The position numbers and the translations under genes are program-made. Below, in pieces: positions 22,628 through 32,761 of a stretch of DNA of 64,000 nt. Under the pieces are notes generated by a model. That model was given only the letters and a program-made list of their open reading frames with translations. It was not told the DNA's origin and made no database searches. The number at the start of each line of letters is the position of its first letter. The first letter of the stretch is position 1. The stretch comes from Adiantum capillus-veneris (taxonomy: Eukaryota; Streptophyta; Polypodiopsida; Polypodiales; Pteridaceae): the NCBI GenBank assembly GCA_014529385.2, contig CM043960.1, forward strand, positions 126,332,043-126,396,042, given 5' to 3'.

Positions 22628-24085
22628 TGTAACATTTAATGGCCTAGTAACTTGTGTGTAGCGGAAAATAACATGAACATAGTGAGCATTTCATTAGAAT
22701 AGATTCCTAATGAGAATAATAAGAGTGCTTGGATGGAGAGAGTAATAGAAAGCATAACACCTAGTTAGATAGCATGAACAATACTTCAAAAGAGAGATAA
22801 ATGAAGCAATTGGCAACAGTTGAGGACCAGATTTGCATGGAGCAGGGTCCCCCCTCCAAAAGGCTTTGTATTATGTTTTCTCGCATCAAGACCTCACACA
22901 CCTTCAAAGATGGTGACAGCTAGCGAGATATGAGAGTAGATTGAGAGGAAGAAGGAGTAGTCTTACGAGAAAGATGTACATCTCCTCACATAATCACTCA
23001 TATAGCATAGCTTAGCTTAGTAATTAGCATGGTAGAGGAGATGAGCATGCATTGAAGCTTGGATCTTGGTTGGATTTGCATCACAAAGCCAAGAGTTGTT
23101 GGTGTAGGCCTCCCTTCTCACAAGCTTGGAGTAGGTGATAAGCTTTCCTTTAAAGCTTGAGAAGAGAGAGAGAGAGTCTTCTTACTCCACACATAGACTA
23201 GTGTGAGTGTGTAATGCAATAATGCCTTGAGAAAATCAGCCCCCTCTCTCTCTTGGTCAACCCCTCTTGCTATTTGCTCATGCAGACACCTCATTGGACC
23301 TCCCCAAGCTTAGCCAATAGGATTTCAGGAGCATAAGTAATAGCCGTCTGACATGTGTCCCCCTTTCCTCTTTTGTGAGAGCTTTAGGTAATTAATTAAT
23401 GCAACTAAACTCTCATTGGACCCCTTTGTCTCCTGGCCAATAGGAATTAGGCAAGCCATTGGGCAGTTGAATGCTCATTGGACCCCTTGGGAGACTGTCC
23501 AATAGTCTTCTAGAGAGCTTCATTCTTATTGGTTCTTTTATTAAGTGTTTTTAAACTAATTAAACTTTATTTACTCTAGCCTAGTTCTCATTGGTCCACC
23601 TCCATGGCCATCGGATAGGATTTGAGTACACCTTGTGGGCATCTAGGCTAGGGAGCTGACATGTGTCCCTCATTCCCTTTGTGTAAAGGGAGCTTGTGTG
23701 TGTGTGTGTTTCTCTCTCATCCCCTACTTGCAAGGCTCGCTCCCTCCTATGTAGGGATTGTGAAGACTTTTTGGGACACACACAAAGCATCCAATTTCCC
23801 TAGTGTTTGGCCTTTGGACACAACCTTTGAATTTTGGAACCTTAGCATTTTGGAGGTCGCAATGGGCTGAACCTTAGGGTCTTTTTAGCCCATTGTGGCA
23901 CCTTGATCTTTTGCAGATGGCCCCCCCTTTGGATCCCTATTTTCCCTCCTTTGGATCCCTATTGTGGCCGGTCTCCCAGCTTAACCAATACTCTAGCTTT
24001 TTCTCCCCTGGCACTTCCCCATATTATATGATCAGTTTAACATGAGAAAATTATTTAGGAGAATTAGATATTAGTAATTATGACA
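22628..24085 (-). repeat. CHR-1 5' LTR (1458 bp)
   Basis: Same ends as the 3' LTR (plus TGTAACA...TGACA). It is shorter through contracted CT and TG runs and a deletion of about 110 bp near 22890; a short duplication of GGATCCCTATT occurs near 23930-23960. Confidence 0.95.
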
Positions 24086-24784
24086 CCTTGTATGGGGATT
24101 GCGGATCTGAAACTTCAAGAATGTCTAAACCATTGACCTTGAAAATATTACCCTCTTACTTGGGAGATAACAAAGATGAATTCATAGTGTGCAAGACCAC
24201 TCAATTAAAAAGAGCTAAACCGACCCTAGATGTAGACAATATTCATTCAATCATGTCTACACCCATCCAATGCACTTTTACTTTGGGAGAACTACTAAAA
24301 CTTAGACCATATTTATGGAATGACTACAAGAAACCCTAGAGAAGGTGGGGATAACGGGGCTAATTGCAAAAAAATTGGGAAATTTGAAAAATAAAATGGA
24401 CAAGAAAGAGATTTGATCAAAGTTGGAGAATATTACGAAGGGAAAGAAGGAAACACCACCCTTCCAGTGAAATATAATGACATAGAAACCATGGCAATAC
24501 TAGATAGTGGAGCAGGCATAGCCATAGCCACGAAAGCATTATGGGAATCTTGGGGATAACCAGCCATTAGACAAACTCAAATGAGATTGTAATTGGCCGA
24601 CGGACACATTGAAAGACTCTTAGGAGTGCTTGAAAAAGTGATAGTTAATTCCTGTGGAATTGAATATCAACACACTTTTGCCATAGTAGACTTTGGTAAA
24701 AAACTCAATTACAAAATCATATTGGGAAGACCTTTTATGCGACAGGTATAGCTTATCCGAGATTGGGGAAACAATTATCTGTAC
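24086..24784 (+). pseudogene. pol: GYP-1 first protease (PR1)
   Basis: Gag resumes at 24091 and ends KLRPYLWNDYKKP at 24339. After a gap, the frame GEYYEGKEGNTTLPVKYNDI leads to AILDSGAGIAIATKALWESW with catalytic DSG at 24503-24511, and later to YKIILGRPFMRQ, the flap-side I-L-G motif. Two stops (after ESWG and after QMRL) and one after RQV break it. GYP-2 has the same domain with DSG changed to GSR. This is the usual gypsy protease position upstream of RT. Confidence 0.82.
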
Positions 24785-26002
24785 TTGAAGCAAGTGGAAT
24801 TTACAACAAGAGTCAATCTAAAAGATCACACTTATAGAGATGTCATGAAAACGCTCATACAAGAGTTTGATTCAATCTCTTCGGCTGAAACTAAGCTTCC
24901 CTCTTGGTTAAACAAGGATACTCCTATTTGGAAGTGCGGAGCTTCAGAAAACGGAAGTTTAAAAAGAGAAGAATGTATTTTAGAAAGGGATTGCATAGAT
25001 GAAGCCTATGTACCTGAACCCTTTCCAGAACATTTGTTTGAGCCATTTGAGTGGACTCAAATTTTAGCGATAATGGATGTATGTGTGAATACGTCTATGC
25101 CGACTCAATTTTGCAATGAGGACGGCTACGACATAATTTCCCTCCAAATGATTTCAACCCTCCACATTGAAGATGAAATTGAGGAGCCCAAGGACTTGAT
25201 GAATGTTCAACAAGTCTTTTCAGACATCTACTACGATGCAAGAGATGAGTTAGACGAACACTCAGCTACCTCAGAAGATTTGGGGCCAGAAAAACAACGC
25301 CGTCAAAGAGCAATTGAAACTGAAGCAAGAGACTATGCTCTCATTGGAAACCAATTTTGTAGGAGAGGTAAGGATCAACATTTGCGTCTTTGTGCAAATG
25401 AAGACGAATATATTTTGATCATAGAACAAGCACATGCTGGATTAGCTGGAGGTCACTTTTCTAGTGAGACCACCGCAAGAGAAATCTTAATGGCAGGTGT
25501 ATGGTGGCCAACACTTTTTGCAGATGCCAAAGAATATGTTCAAAGATGTGATGCTTGTCAACGAGCAAAAATGCCAACACGTGTAGATAGAATGCCCTTA
25601 AGACCAATGATGGGAGCTAGAGCTTTCGCAAAATGGGATATAAATTTTGTTGGGCCAATACAGCCACTTGCTTATAGAACCCAAGCTCAATATATCATTG
25701 TAGCTACGGACTATTTGACCGAGTGGACCGAGGCTAAAGCAACTCAAAAGAATGATGCCGGAACCATTGCCGCATTCTTATATGAGTATGTGACCACAAG
25801 ATATGGACTGCCAATAGAAATTGTCAGTGATAGGGAAACTCATTTCCTCAATGAGATAATCGAGTATTTGCTTAATGAATTTATGGTCATCCATAACAAA
25901 TCAGCTCCCTATCATCCACAAACAAACGAACAAGCTGAGCATACGAATAAGATTCTTAGCTCAGTGTTAACTAAAGTGGTAAGTTCAGGAAGGACAGACT
26001 AG
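24785..26002 (+). CDS. pol: GYP-1 post-protease linker fused to integrase, no RT
   Basis: A 405-codon open frame. Residues 1-150 are an acidic linker also found in GYP-2 (EECILERDCIDEAYVPEPFP; EPFEWTQILAIMDVCVN). From about residue 180 it becomes integrase: ALIGNQFCRRGKDQHLRLC, zinc finger HAGLAGGHF and CDACQRAK, core D in KWDINFVGPI, D in IVSDRETHFLNE (N-G of the usual D-N-G-T is changed) and E in YHPQTNEQAEHTNKIL. It ends in TAG at 26002 where GYP-3 continues into W-x-L-x-L. RT and RNase H, which should lie between, are entirely missing with the frame kept open. Confidence 0.88.
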   Translation: MKQVEFTTRVNLKDHTYRDVMKTLIQEFDSISSAETKLPSWLNKDTPIWKCGASENGSLKREECILERDCIDEAYVPEPFPEHLFEPFEWTQILAIMDVCVNTSMPTQFCNEDGYDIISLQMISTLHIEDEIEEPKDLMNVQQVFSDIYYDARDELDEHSATSEDLGPEKQRRQRAIETEARDYALIGNQFCRRGKDQHLRLCANEDEYILIIEQAHAGLAGGHFSSETTAREILMAGVWWPTLFADAKEYVQRCDACQRAKMPTRVDRMPLRPMMGARAFAKWDINFVGPIQPLAYRTQAQYIIVATDYLTEWTEAKATQKNDAGTIAAFLYEYVTTRYGLPIEIVSDRETHFLNEIIEYLLNEFMVIHNKSAPYHPQTNEQAEHTNKILSSVLTKVVSSGRTD

Positions 26003-26005
26003 GAA

Positions 26006-26540
26006 ATGAATCTCCATGATGCTCTATGGGCTTATCGAGTTTCATTCAAAACAGCTTTAAATGCTACATCCTTTAACCTTGTTTATGGTCTTGATGCCAT
26101 ATTGCCAATAGAATTTCTATTGCCGACACTAAGGGTAGCAAAGAATCTTGAGTGGACTGGACATGAATTGTCAAAACGACTTGAAGATTTAGAGAAGCTA
26201 GATGAGCAAAGGCTAACTGCTGTAGCTCACATCTATGCACAAAAACGGAAACAAAAATAGTTTTTTGATTCTCATCTCATTACAAAAATCTTCAAGAGAG
26301 GGGACTTAGTTTTAGTATATTCCCTTAAGCAACACATTCCCAAGTTTAAGAAAAAGGGAAACGGACCGTTTATCATTGAAGATGTATCTCCAAGTGGAGC
26401 AGTTAAATTGTCCACCCTAGATGGTGAACCAATGGCTAATTGGATTCACGGGTGTCCTTTAAAGAAGTACAATTTGTCGCTAACCAATGAATTGCTAGAA
26501 AGAATGCATGCAGCCAAGCAAAGGAAGATAAAATGATAGC
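26006..26540 (+). pseudogene. pol: GYP-1 integrase carboxyl domain
   Basis: Same frame after one TAG: DALWAYRVSFKTALNATSFN, VYGLDAILPIEF, LEDLEKLDEQRL. After a stop at 26260 it reads FFDSHLITKIFKRGDLVLVY and GPFIIEDVSPSGAVKLSTLDG, the expected G-P-F/Y region near the end of integrase. It matches GYP-3 at 42770-43200. No chromodomain follows. Confidence 0.8.
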
Positions 26541-26699
26541 AGGTTATTGATGAAGCCCAAGAAGAAGCTTGGCTTTGGGTACTCAAAAGGAAAGTTACTC
26601 TCAAGAATCAACAAATACCTATTCCCATCAACACACTGGAAATAGATGACCGACAATGGGAATTGCCAAAAGATGCAGTGTCAACAGACGATGAATGAC

Positions 26700-27160
26700 T
26701 AGATGGAATGGACCTTCGCATCAAAGTACATCGCAACAATCATAGCACAAATGCTTTGGTCGATACAGGAGCTAGAGTAAATACAATCAGTTATTCCACA
26801 TACAAGAAAGAAACAAATCAGGCATTGACAGCAGGAATAGCGACTATCAAAGGATGCAACAAGAACCCAACACCAACATTGGAAGTAGTCAAATTGAACG
26901 TGATAGTACATGGATGTTCATGTCCTCATTAGTTTGTATGCTTACCATATGAACACATGAATGAGACAATGATTCTAGGAATCTCATGGATGTTCATGTC
27001 CTCATTAGTTTGTATGCTTACCAGATGAACACATGAATGAGACAATGATTCTAAGAATCTCATGGATGCGAACATACAAAGCAGTACGAGATTGGGATAC
27101 AAATCAGCTCAAGCTATCACCTCAAGGCAGACAACTCATTGTTCCAATTGCACCAAGCAA
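26700..27160 (+). pseudogene. GYP-1 second retropepsin-like domain (PR2)
   Basis: Located after integrase. It reads DLRIKVHRNNHSTNALVDTG, then ARVNTISYSTYKKETNQ, with the catalytic triad codons for DTG at 26762-26770. Downstream VVKLNVIVHG and, after a break, FVCLPYEHMNETMILGISWM supply the hydrophobic strands and the I-L-G-x-x-W motif of retropepsins. A 76-bp tandem duplication (26911-27062) interrupts it; skipping one copy leads on to RTYKAVRDWDTNQLKLSPQG. A distinct protease-like domain from PR1, since both are present in one element. Function unknown: it may process its own downstream product. Confidence 0.75.
26911..27062 (+). repeat. 76-bp tandem duplication inside PR2
   Basis: The block beginning TGGATGTTCATGTCCTC is repeated at 26911 and 26987 with one or two mismatches, then the flank resumes at 27063. 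The 76-bp length shifts the frame, so the copy is a disabling mutation. Confidence 0.9.
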
Positions 27161-27843
27161 GGAGGAATGGAAAGGTGATTACCAACACAGCAAACTATGA
27201 GGTAATCAATCTTCTCCATCCTATCGACAAGCAAATGCTACAAGTAGCATGCAAGGAGCCAGGAAAATTTGGGTACCGAAAGCACAGCTTAAGGACAAAC
27301 CAATTCAAATCTGGGTGCCCCAAACATCATCGACACTACCAAAGATGATTTCAAAGGTCAAAACACAGAGATGAGCATCTCCGAGTAGGGAACATAAGAC
27401 GAAATGGATTTGGCAAAAAAAAGAGCACTTATCTTCTCCGCAAACGGGAAAACCAATCAAGCAATGGAGAGTTAAGTCTCAGAAACCTCAACCACACCAT
27501 TTTGACCAACACAAACCAAGGTATCAATGGCGAGTAAAAGCTCGACAGCTCAAAAAATTAGCATGCTAAAGAATCCTGATGGTACAATCAAGCAAAGAGC
27601 ACACAAGCTACAAGATTTGCTCTTTGGAAGACAGCAACAACAAGCCTCGACATCAGAAACCCTTGAGTTAATCACTCAAGACCCACCTCTTGCACAACAT
27701 AATGGTTTGAATTGCATTGATCTTCAAAGCATGGTAGAGCCAACCACGGCTGTGCATAGACACGATTGTTCAACCCATGCACACAGTCGTTCCGGAGTAC
27801 GCCATCTAGGAGGGGTGGAAGAGTACTAAGTAATTAAGGGCAA
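27160..27843 (+). pseudogene. GYP-1 WVPK-repeat region and 3' end
   Basis: Downstream of PR2 the frame reads KIWVPKAQLKDKPIQIWVPQ, two WVP(K/Q) repeats, then basic Gln/Lys/Trp-rich sequence (QWRVKSQKPQPHH; YQWRVKARQLK). A 100-codon ORF (27527-27829) starts MASKSSTAQK and ends HLGGVEEY. A purine-rich tract (TAGGAGGGGTGGAAGAG) is at 27807-27823. The WVPK module recurs in GYP-2 and GYP-3. I know no function for it. Confidence 0.6.
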
Positions 27844-29849
27844 TGTTTGAAGAGGGAGAAAAAAGTTTGATGTTAACGTGTGATTGTTTGCAAAATTACC
27901 TTATAATGTCCTTATAATTCATCAACATGGAAAATTAATATCTCCCCGATGAATGTAAGTAGGGTGTATTTACTATCAAAAAACCATCTCAAAATAGTCC
28001 TTTTTGATTATTTTTCATCATTTTTCTCAATATTGAGACTTAAAAATGGAGAAATCCAACAAAAAAAAATAAAGCTGTGTTTTTCAATGGATTTTCTTAA
28101 TTATTTGATTTTCACTTTGCTTTTTTAGCGCATTTTGTTATGTTCTTTGATTTTTTCAATATACAGGTCAAAAATTAATAATAAATAGCAATGGAGCTCG
28201 GATGGAAAAATTGAAGATTCTATGATGATCAAAAAGACAAGGCGGACAAGCACAAAAAATTTCAATCAAATCGGCAGATGGAAGCGGGAAGCCTAAATTA
28301 AGCGGCCAGACCTACTTTTGCAGAATTCTTGCAGAATGAGCTATAGGAATTTGATTGGGAAATTTTTGAGTCTAACATAGATTTCATGGCCTAGTAGGAC
28401 TAATAGGGGAATCTGGGGAAAAATGGTTCGAGAAGTCCGGATATAGATATCCCAGGTAGGCTAAAACCACCTCATTTCCACTTGTTGCCTTTGGAGAGAG
28501 AGCTTTTTGACCTTCTTCGAGCGTACTTTCCGGAGTCTACAGTTGTCTGTTTTCAGCACCGTCTCACACGAGACATGAGGGGTAAGTTCTTTACTCATCA
28601 ATGATCCATTTTGTATGGCCGGAAGCTAGTCTAAACCTCTAGAAAAAACCCTAGAATCCGAGAAGTGCACGAAGACCTACGATCAAAAGTCAACCATAGC
28701 GGCCTGTCAGCTGAACCAAATTGGATGAGATTTGAACTGTAGCATGCCCCAACCTATTAGAACACTTCTATATCACTAGTTGACCATTCGGCAAGGGTCG
28801 AGGGGTCCCAAGTAGAAAAGTTAGGTTTTTGGCAGATACCAGAATTGGGTTCTGACTCCACAGACAGCTTGCTTACGAGGTCTACGTACAATGTATATGA
28901 TTGGTTTCGTATAATCAATCAAGCAAAGCCCTCTAAAAGCAAAAAATGGGTCGAAGGCTACAAAGTTTCACATTCGACATACGAGGTCAAACTGACTCCA
29001 AATGAGCCAAAATTGGATGAGTTGCTTCACAACTATGTTGCGGACAAGTCCAAAGCCTCAAAAGTAACTAACCAACACAACAGGTAGTGTAGTCACAGAA
29101 ATCGGTGATTTCAGAGTCGAAAAAGCACAAAGTGATGCCGGCAAGACCAAACTTTACCAAATTCAGTTTAGGACTTGTTTTAGGTGTATAGAATGTGTTT
29201 AGGTCAAAGAATTTAAGTTTTGCAAGAAAAATGTGACTACTATAAATAATCACGATTATTTACTTTTGCACTAATTTGGCTTGAAAGTTGCATCATCACC
29301 TCACATATCATTTGTACACACCTATTACATGCCAAATATTTCGTAGCTTTTGGCGTCATCGACTCGCAACCTACTTTCATCATAAGTAGGAATTTACAAT
29401 TCAAAATCAAAAACTAAGCATATACGAGGTATTGGGCATCATTGCTAAGCATTTAGGTGCATTTTGGGTCGAAAACGGCTATGTCAAAAATCCATTGTTG
29501 TTAATAATCATAATTTTGGCACTTGACCTAAAGTGGGGTATGAGACCATAGGCATGTGTACTTGGGTCTTATAAACTTGTCCTAGAAGTTTCGCTACGTT
29601 TTGATGTTATTTGATGCTGTAACGGATGTGATTTGTTTGCCAATGAGCGATTGGCTTTTGGTGATTTCAGTCACTTGAGTGTAGCTTGAGTTAAATGCGG
29701 GTTGTTAGTTGATTTCCAAGAGATTGACAACCCCTTGTAGCCTCTATGCACTAGTCGAGTCAGCTGCGTCCCATGGATTGACAATTTAATCGTGGTTCTC
29801 GCTAAAACTGCAATAAGATAGGATAGTGAGGTTAGACACGCGTCCCACA
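27844..29849 (+). repeat. GYP-1 3' LTR (start uncertain)
   Basis: The end TCCCACA at 29849 is fixed by the match to 10945. The part from 29340 on is matched by 8708-8900 (inverted) plus 10652-10945. The start is a candidate only: TGTTTGAAGAGGG at 27844 after TTAAGGGCAA, similar to the GYP-2 LTR start TGTTTGAGGACAG. A copy of the leader palindrome is at 29242-29263. A small frame at 28854-29087 is of no known family. COP-1 resumes at 29850. Confidence 0.55.
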
Positions 29850-31385
29850 AATCCACAACTGCATTTGCAAAATTATACCCACACTTATCATACAAAGTGA
29901 TCTTATACAACCCACGGCATAAAATGCCAGATGCAACAATTTCATCACCGAAACTGAGATCATGTGTACAGTACATCTCATCCACAAATTTGACTACAAG
30001 ACCAAGTCTAGTAAGTGTAGATACAGACAAAAGATTCTTCTTGATCCCAGGTACATAAAGTGCATCAACAAGTGTGAAAGAACTTCCAATTTGCAGTAGG
30101 AAGCACAATCTTTCCAACTGGATAAGAGGCATTGTTGGCACAAGTAATTGAATTCTTATGAGGGACTGACTCAAGAGAAGTGAATACATCACGATGTGAG
30201 GTAAAATGCTTTCTAGCACCACTCTCAAAATACCACACATGTGAATCTGCAAAAATTGACATGCATGCATCATGGACAGTAGGATTATAGATACACTCTA
30301 CATTAAAAGCCCATTCTGCATCAACATCAGCATCATAGTCTCCTTTCACAGGAGACTCAACAATAGCTACATTTGTAGTGGAACCAGCATTTGCAGTGGA
30401 ACCACCCTCTTTCTTCTTTGCCTCTTTGGTCTTCATCTTAGGACACTGCTTGATCAAGTGATCATTAGCTTTAGAATAATAGCAATGCATCTTTTTTTTG
30501 CCCTTATCACCAGAATTTCCATACTAATTGATTCCAACAGAAGCATTAGGAGCAAGTGATTTTCCAATTGCAGAAGAACCATGAGAAGTGGTTGCATTAC
30601 TTTTACCACCTTTTCTTTGAGCAGTAAAAAAGGTCTATTCAATTGCATGCTGTCTAGTCCTGTTTTTTTGGAAAGTGACTCTTGCAACAGCAATGTGCAT
30701 ACTACATCAAACTTGACAACTTTAGGATTTCCTTGGGTCATAAGTCTCCAAGTACTAGCAAAAGTTTGGTAAGAATCTGGCAAGGCATCAAGAACAGTTT
30801 GCACAAGGGAACTGTCTGAAATGACTTCACTTGCAAAAAAAAATTACTCATTGATCCAGCAAGGAAAGTGTCCATATCATCTTGCTCATGCATAATCTTC
30901 GATTCCAACTCTTTATGCAGCAATGCAATTTTAGCCTCATTACGACTTGCATAAAGATCAGCCAGAATATCCCAAGCCTGTTTAGTAGATTTTACTGAAC
31001 AAATGTGGGGAGTAATAGTGCGCTTCATAGACAACGCAATCAATGCATGAGCCTGCGTGTCTTTTACATCCCAACAAGCTTGTTCTGCCATAGGCAAAAA
31101 AACTCTAATAGCAGCAATCCTTGCAGCAAGACCTGCAACATCCTCAACATCGCCCGTATCCTCAGAACCAGGACATACATCAATGCCCTGCACAATATTC
31201 CAGACACCCTTTGACACAAGAACATGTTGCATCATGTAAGCCCACATATGGTAATTGTCCCCATCCAATCTGTCCTCAGCACAACAAACATCTTGAACAC
31301 ATATGTGTTGTTGTCGGCCATGACGAATGCCTGCACCAGATGTGAAAACTGACCAAAAAGAGGAGAAACAAAGCGGGAACAACAC
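29850..31385 (-). pseudogene. gag: COP-1 gag and protease
   Basis: Minus strand. Gag begins near 31325 (MADNN in one frame) and, after a frame change, reads DRLDGDNYHMWAYMMQHVL, the UBN2/DUF4219 type start of copia gag, then SMKRTITPHICSVKSTKQAW and KIALLHKELESKIMHEQDDM. The zinc knuckle reads HCYYSKANDHLIKQC, with one Cys replaced; COP-2 has HCHYCKANDYLIKQC. The protease is WYFESGARKHFTSHRDVFTS, with catalytic Asp changed to Glu (FDSGATKH in COP-2), followed by LVDALYVPGIKKNLLSVS, a copia hallmark. It is cut at 29850 after ANAVVD by GYP-1. Confidence 0.88.
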
Positions 31386-31670
31386 GTGTTATATAGCAAA
31401 AACCGTAGAAGACTGTAAGGGACCTGTTATGCAAAAAATGGCACTGACAAAATTTTTGCACAAAATGACAAAACAGCCTGTGCATTACTGCTTGTAGTGG
31501 AAACGGAGGACAAAATAAGCCCAAATTGAGAATCTAAGCAGTCTAAGCTCTTCAAGCACTTCCGTGATTTTAGTAGACCTGCGAACGCTCGCCAAAGCTC
31601 ATAAAAATCGGAGAAACTGAATAGGCATTTGCTGGAGCTGCTGGCGACTAAGCCCGGGAGGATGCAACCT

Positions 31671-31682
31671 GCTCTGATACCA
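31671..31682 (-). promoter_or_regulatory. COP-1 primer binding site
   Basis: The minus strand reads TGGTATCAGAGC two bases from the 5' LTR, the standard copia primer site for initiator Met tRNA. Confidence 0.92.
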
Positions 31683-31684
31683 AT

Positions 31685-31864
31685 TATTGGAATTAGGGTT
31701 GCAGGCAAACACACACAGCTTAGTGTGCAATGGAAAGATGGATAGCCCTAGAATGATGGGCGTATATACAATGCATGGGGGAAAAAACCTCCCAAAGAGG
31801 GAAAAAATGTCCCGGTGGTCCTAAGCGTGTTCACACACATCAGTACCACATGTATATGGTAACA
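31685..31864 (-). repeat. COP-1 5' LTR (180 bp)
   Basis: Matches 6946-7171 but lacks about 46 bp (the AGAAGACGAAGG segment) and has TATTGG where the other copies have TGTTGG. Flanked by TSD ATATA at 31865-31869. Confidence 0.92.
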
Positions 31865-31869
31865 ATATA

Positions 31870-32235
31870 TGCTCAGGGTTTCAAGTGGCCAGTAAAGATC
31901 CCCTTCACTTATTTCAAAATTGACCAACTATGAGAGGCCTATCGGGCAAATTATGTAAATGGATATAGAAGACTTGGAAGATCCTAATTTTCAAGAATGA
32001 CCTAGTCTTGGGAGGTAAGATTTGGAAGAACCAAGCCATCCTAGTCTCCACACAAATTGTCCGATTCTGCTACTTTAAGCAAGCTTGGAAGGCTAGGAAT
32101 CGGTGTATACTTGAAAAAGACCATTCAATTACCAACTTCAAAGAGATTATTCAAGAAATCAAGGAAGTGATCACTCTATCAAAAGTAATAGGAACTCTGA
32201 CTGGAATCAAGCAATCAAAGCCCTCTCGGGTCTAG
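31870..32235 (+). pseudogene. LINE ORF2 remnant, right part
   Basis: Continues the frame of 6770-6945 after removal of COP-1: GMGSN joins ICSGFQVASKDPLHLF, giving the C-x(n)-C/H layout of zf-RVT, then CYFKQAWKARNRCILEKD, the W-x-x-R-N-x-x-x-F motif near the end of plant LINE ORF2. Three stops are present. It is the oldest layer of the nest. Confidence 0.6.
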
Positions 32236-32682
32236 TATGTACCAGTCACCAAAATGTAACTATCTAAGTAGTTCTAGTATTTTAGGGATTGTGTAGCCTC
32301 AAATCTAGTATCATGATCCCTCAAGGCACTTAACGTCCTCGAGGATATTTATAAATTCCTCTGTGGGTTCATAGACTCCTCCACTCACAGTTGTGAGTAT
32401 GAAGCTCAATGATGTCATCAACCTCTACATGAGGGGAGAGAATCTCAACAAAGAAAAGAAGGGGAAAACTTGAGTTAATGAAGCCTATGAGCTTACAAGT
32501 TTAAAGTTCAAAGCTAAATGAAGTCATTGTGGAAGGAGTAGCTATTTGGCCAACCATCTCCATACAAGTGCTACCTAAAGGCAGAGTCAAAGATCAGCAC
32601 AACGACAAAAGGAAAACTAACCTCATTGTCGAAGGCAATGAGATTGGTTTTCATTTTGTCTAGAACTCAGGACAAAAGAAAA

Positions 32683-32761
<79 letters not shown>

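Larger units (their letters stand above)
15588..24085 (-). mobile_element. CHR-1, chromodomain-bearing Ty3/gypsy element (chromovirus)
   Basis: A minus-strand element of 8.5 kb with LTRs at 15588-17211 and 22628-24085 and a perfect 5-bp TSD CCTTG (15583-15587, 24086-24090). The primer site complementary to initiator Met tRNA abuts the 5' LTR and a polypurine tract abuts the 3' LTR. Gag, PR, RT, RH, IN and a chromodomain are present in canonical order. Each coding block has a few stops or frameshifts, fewer than in the elements around it, in line with it being the youngest layer. Confidence 0.95.
10652..29849 (+). mobile_element. GYP-1, Ty3/gypsy element lacking RT-RNase H, host of CHR-1
   Basis: A gypsy element inserted in COP-1 between protease and integrase. 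Order: LTR end (10945), primer binding site, 2.1-kb repeat-bearing leader, gag, PR1, acidic linker, IN, second protease, WVPK region, 3' LTR ending 29849. RT and RNase H are absent: one ORF (24785-26002) runs from the post-protease linker straight into integrase. CHR-1 interrupts the gag carboxyl region with a perfect TSD. Triple zinc-knuckle-like motifs and the aspartate-tRNA-type primer site fit the non-chromodomain Athila/Tat side of plant gypsies; that placement is an inference. Confidence 0.85.
6946..31864 (-). mobile_element. COP-1, Ty1/copia element with nested insertions and an internal inversion
   Basis: A minus-strand copia element. The 3' LTR is 6946-7171 and the 5' LTR 31685-31864, with a perfect 5-bp target-site duplication ATATA at 6941-6945 and 31865-31869. 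The copia order gag-PR-IN-RT-RH is recovered only in pieces: gag-PR at 29850-31385 (minus), integrase at 9319-10651 (plus, inverted) and RT-RH at 7248-8707 (minus). GYP-1, itself holding CHR-1, is inserted between protease and integrase. Host sequence on both sides is one LINE relic, which confirms the outer boundaries. Confidence 0.9.

Noticed and set aside
28854-29087. 80-codon ORF near the GYP-1 3' LTR as a gene
   Set aside because: It lies in the likely LTR, has no recognisable domain and no counterpart in related elements.
29538-29550. LTR start at TGAGACCATA after AAAGTGGGGTA, giving a 312-bp GYP-1 LTR
   Set aside because: It looked like a polypurine tract plus TG, but similarity to the other copy continues about 190 bp upstream (8708-8900 inverted), so the LTR must be longer.
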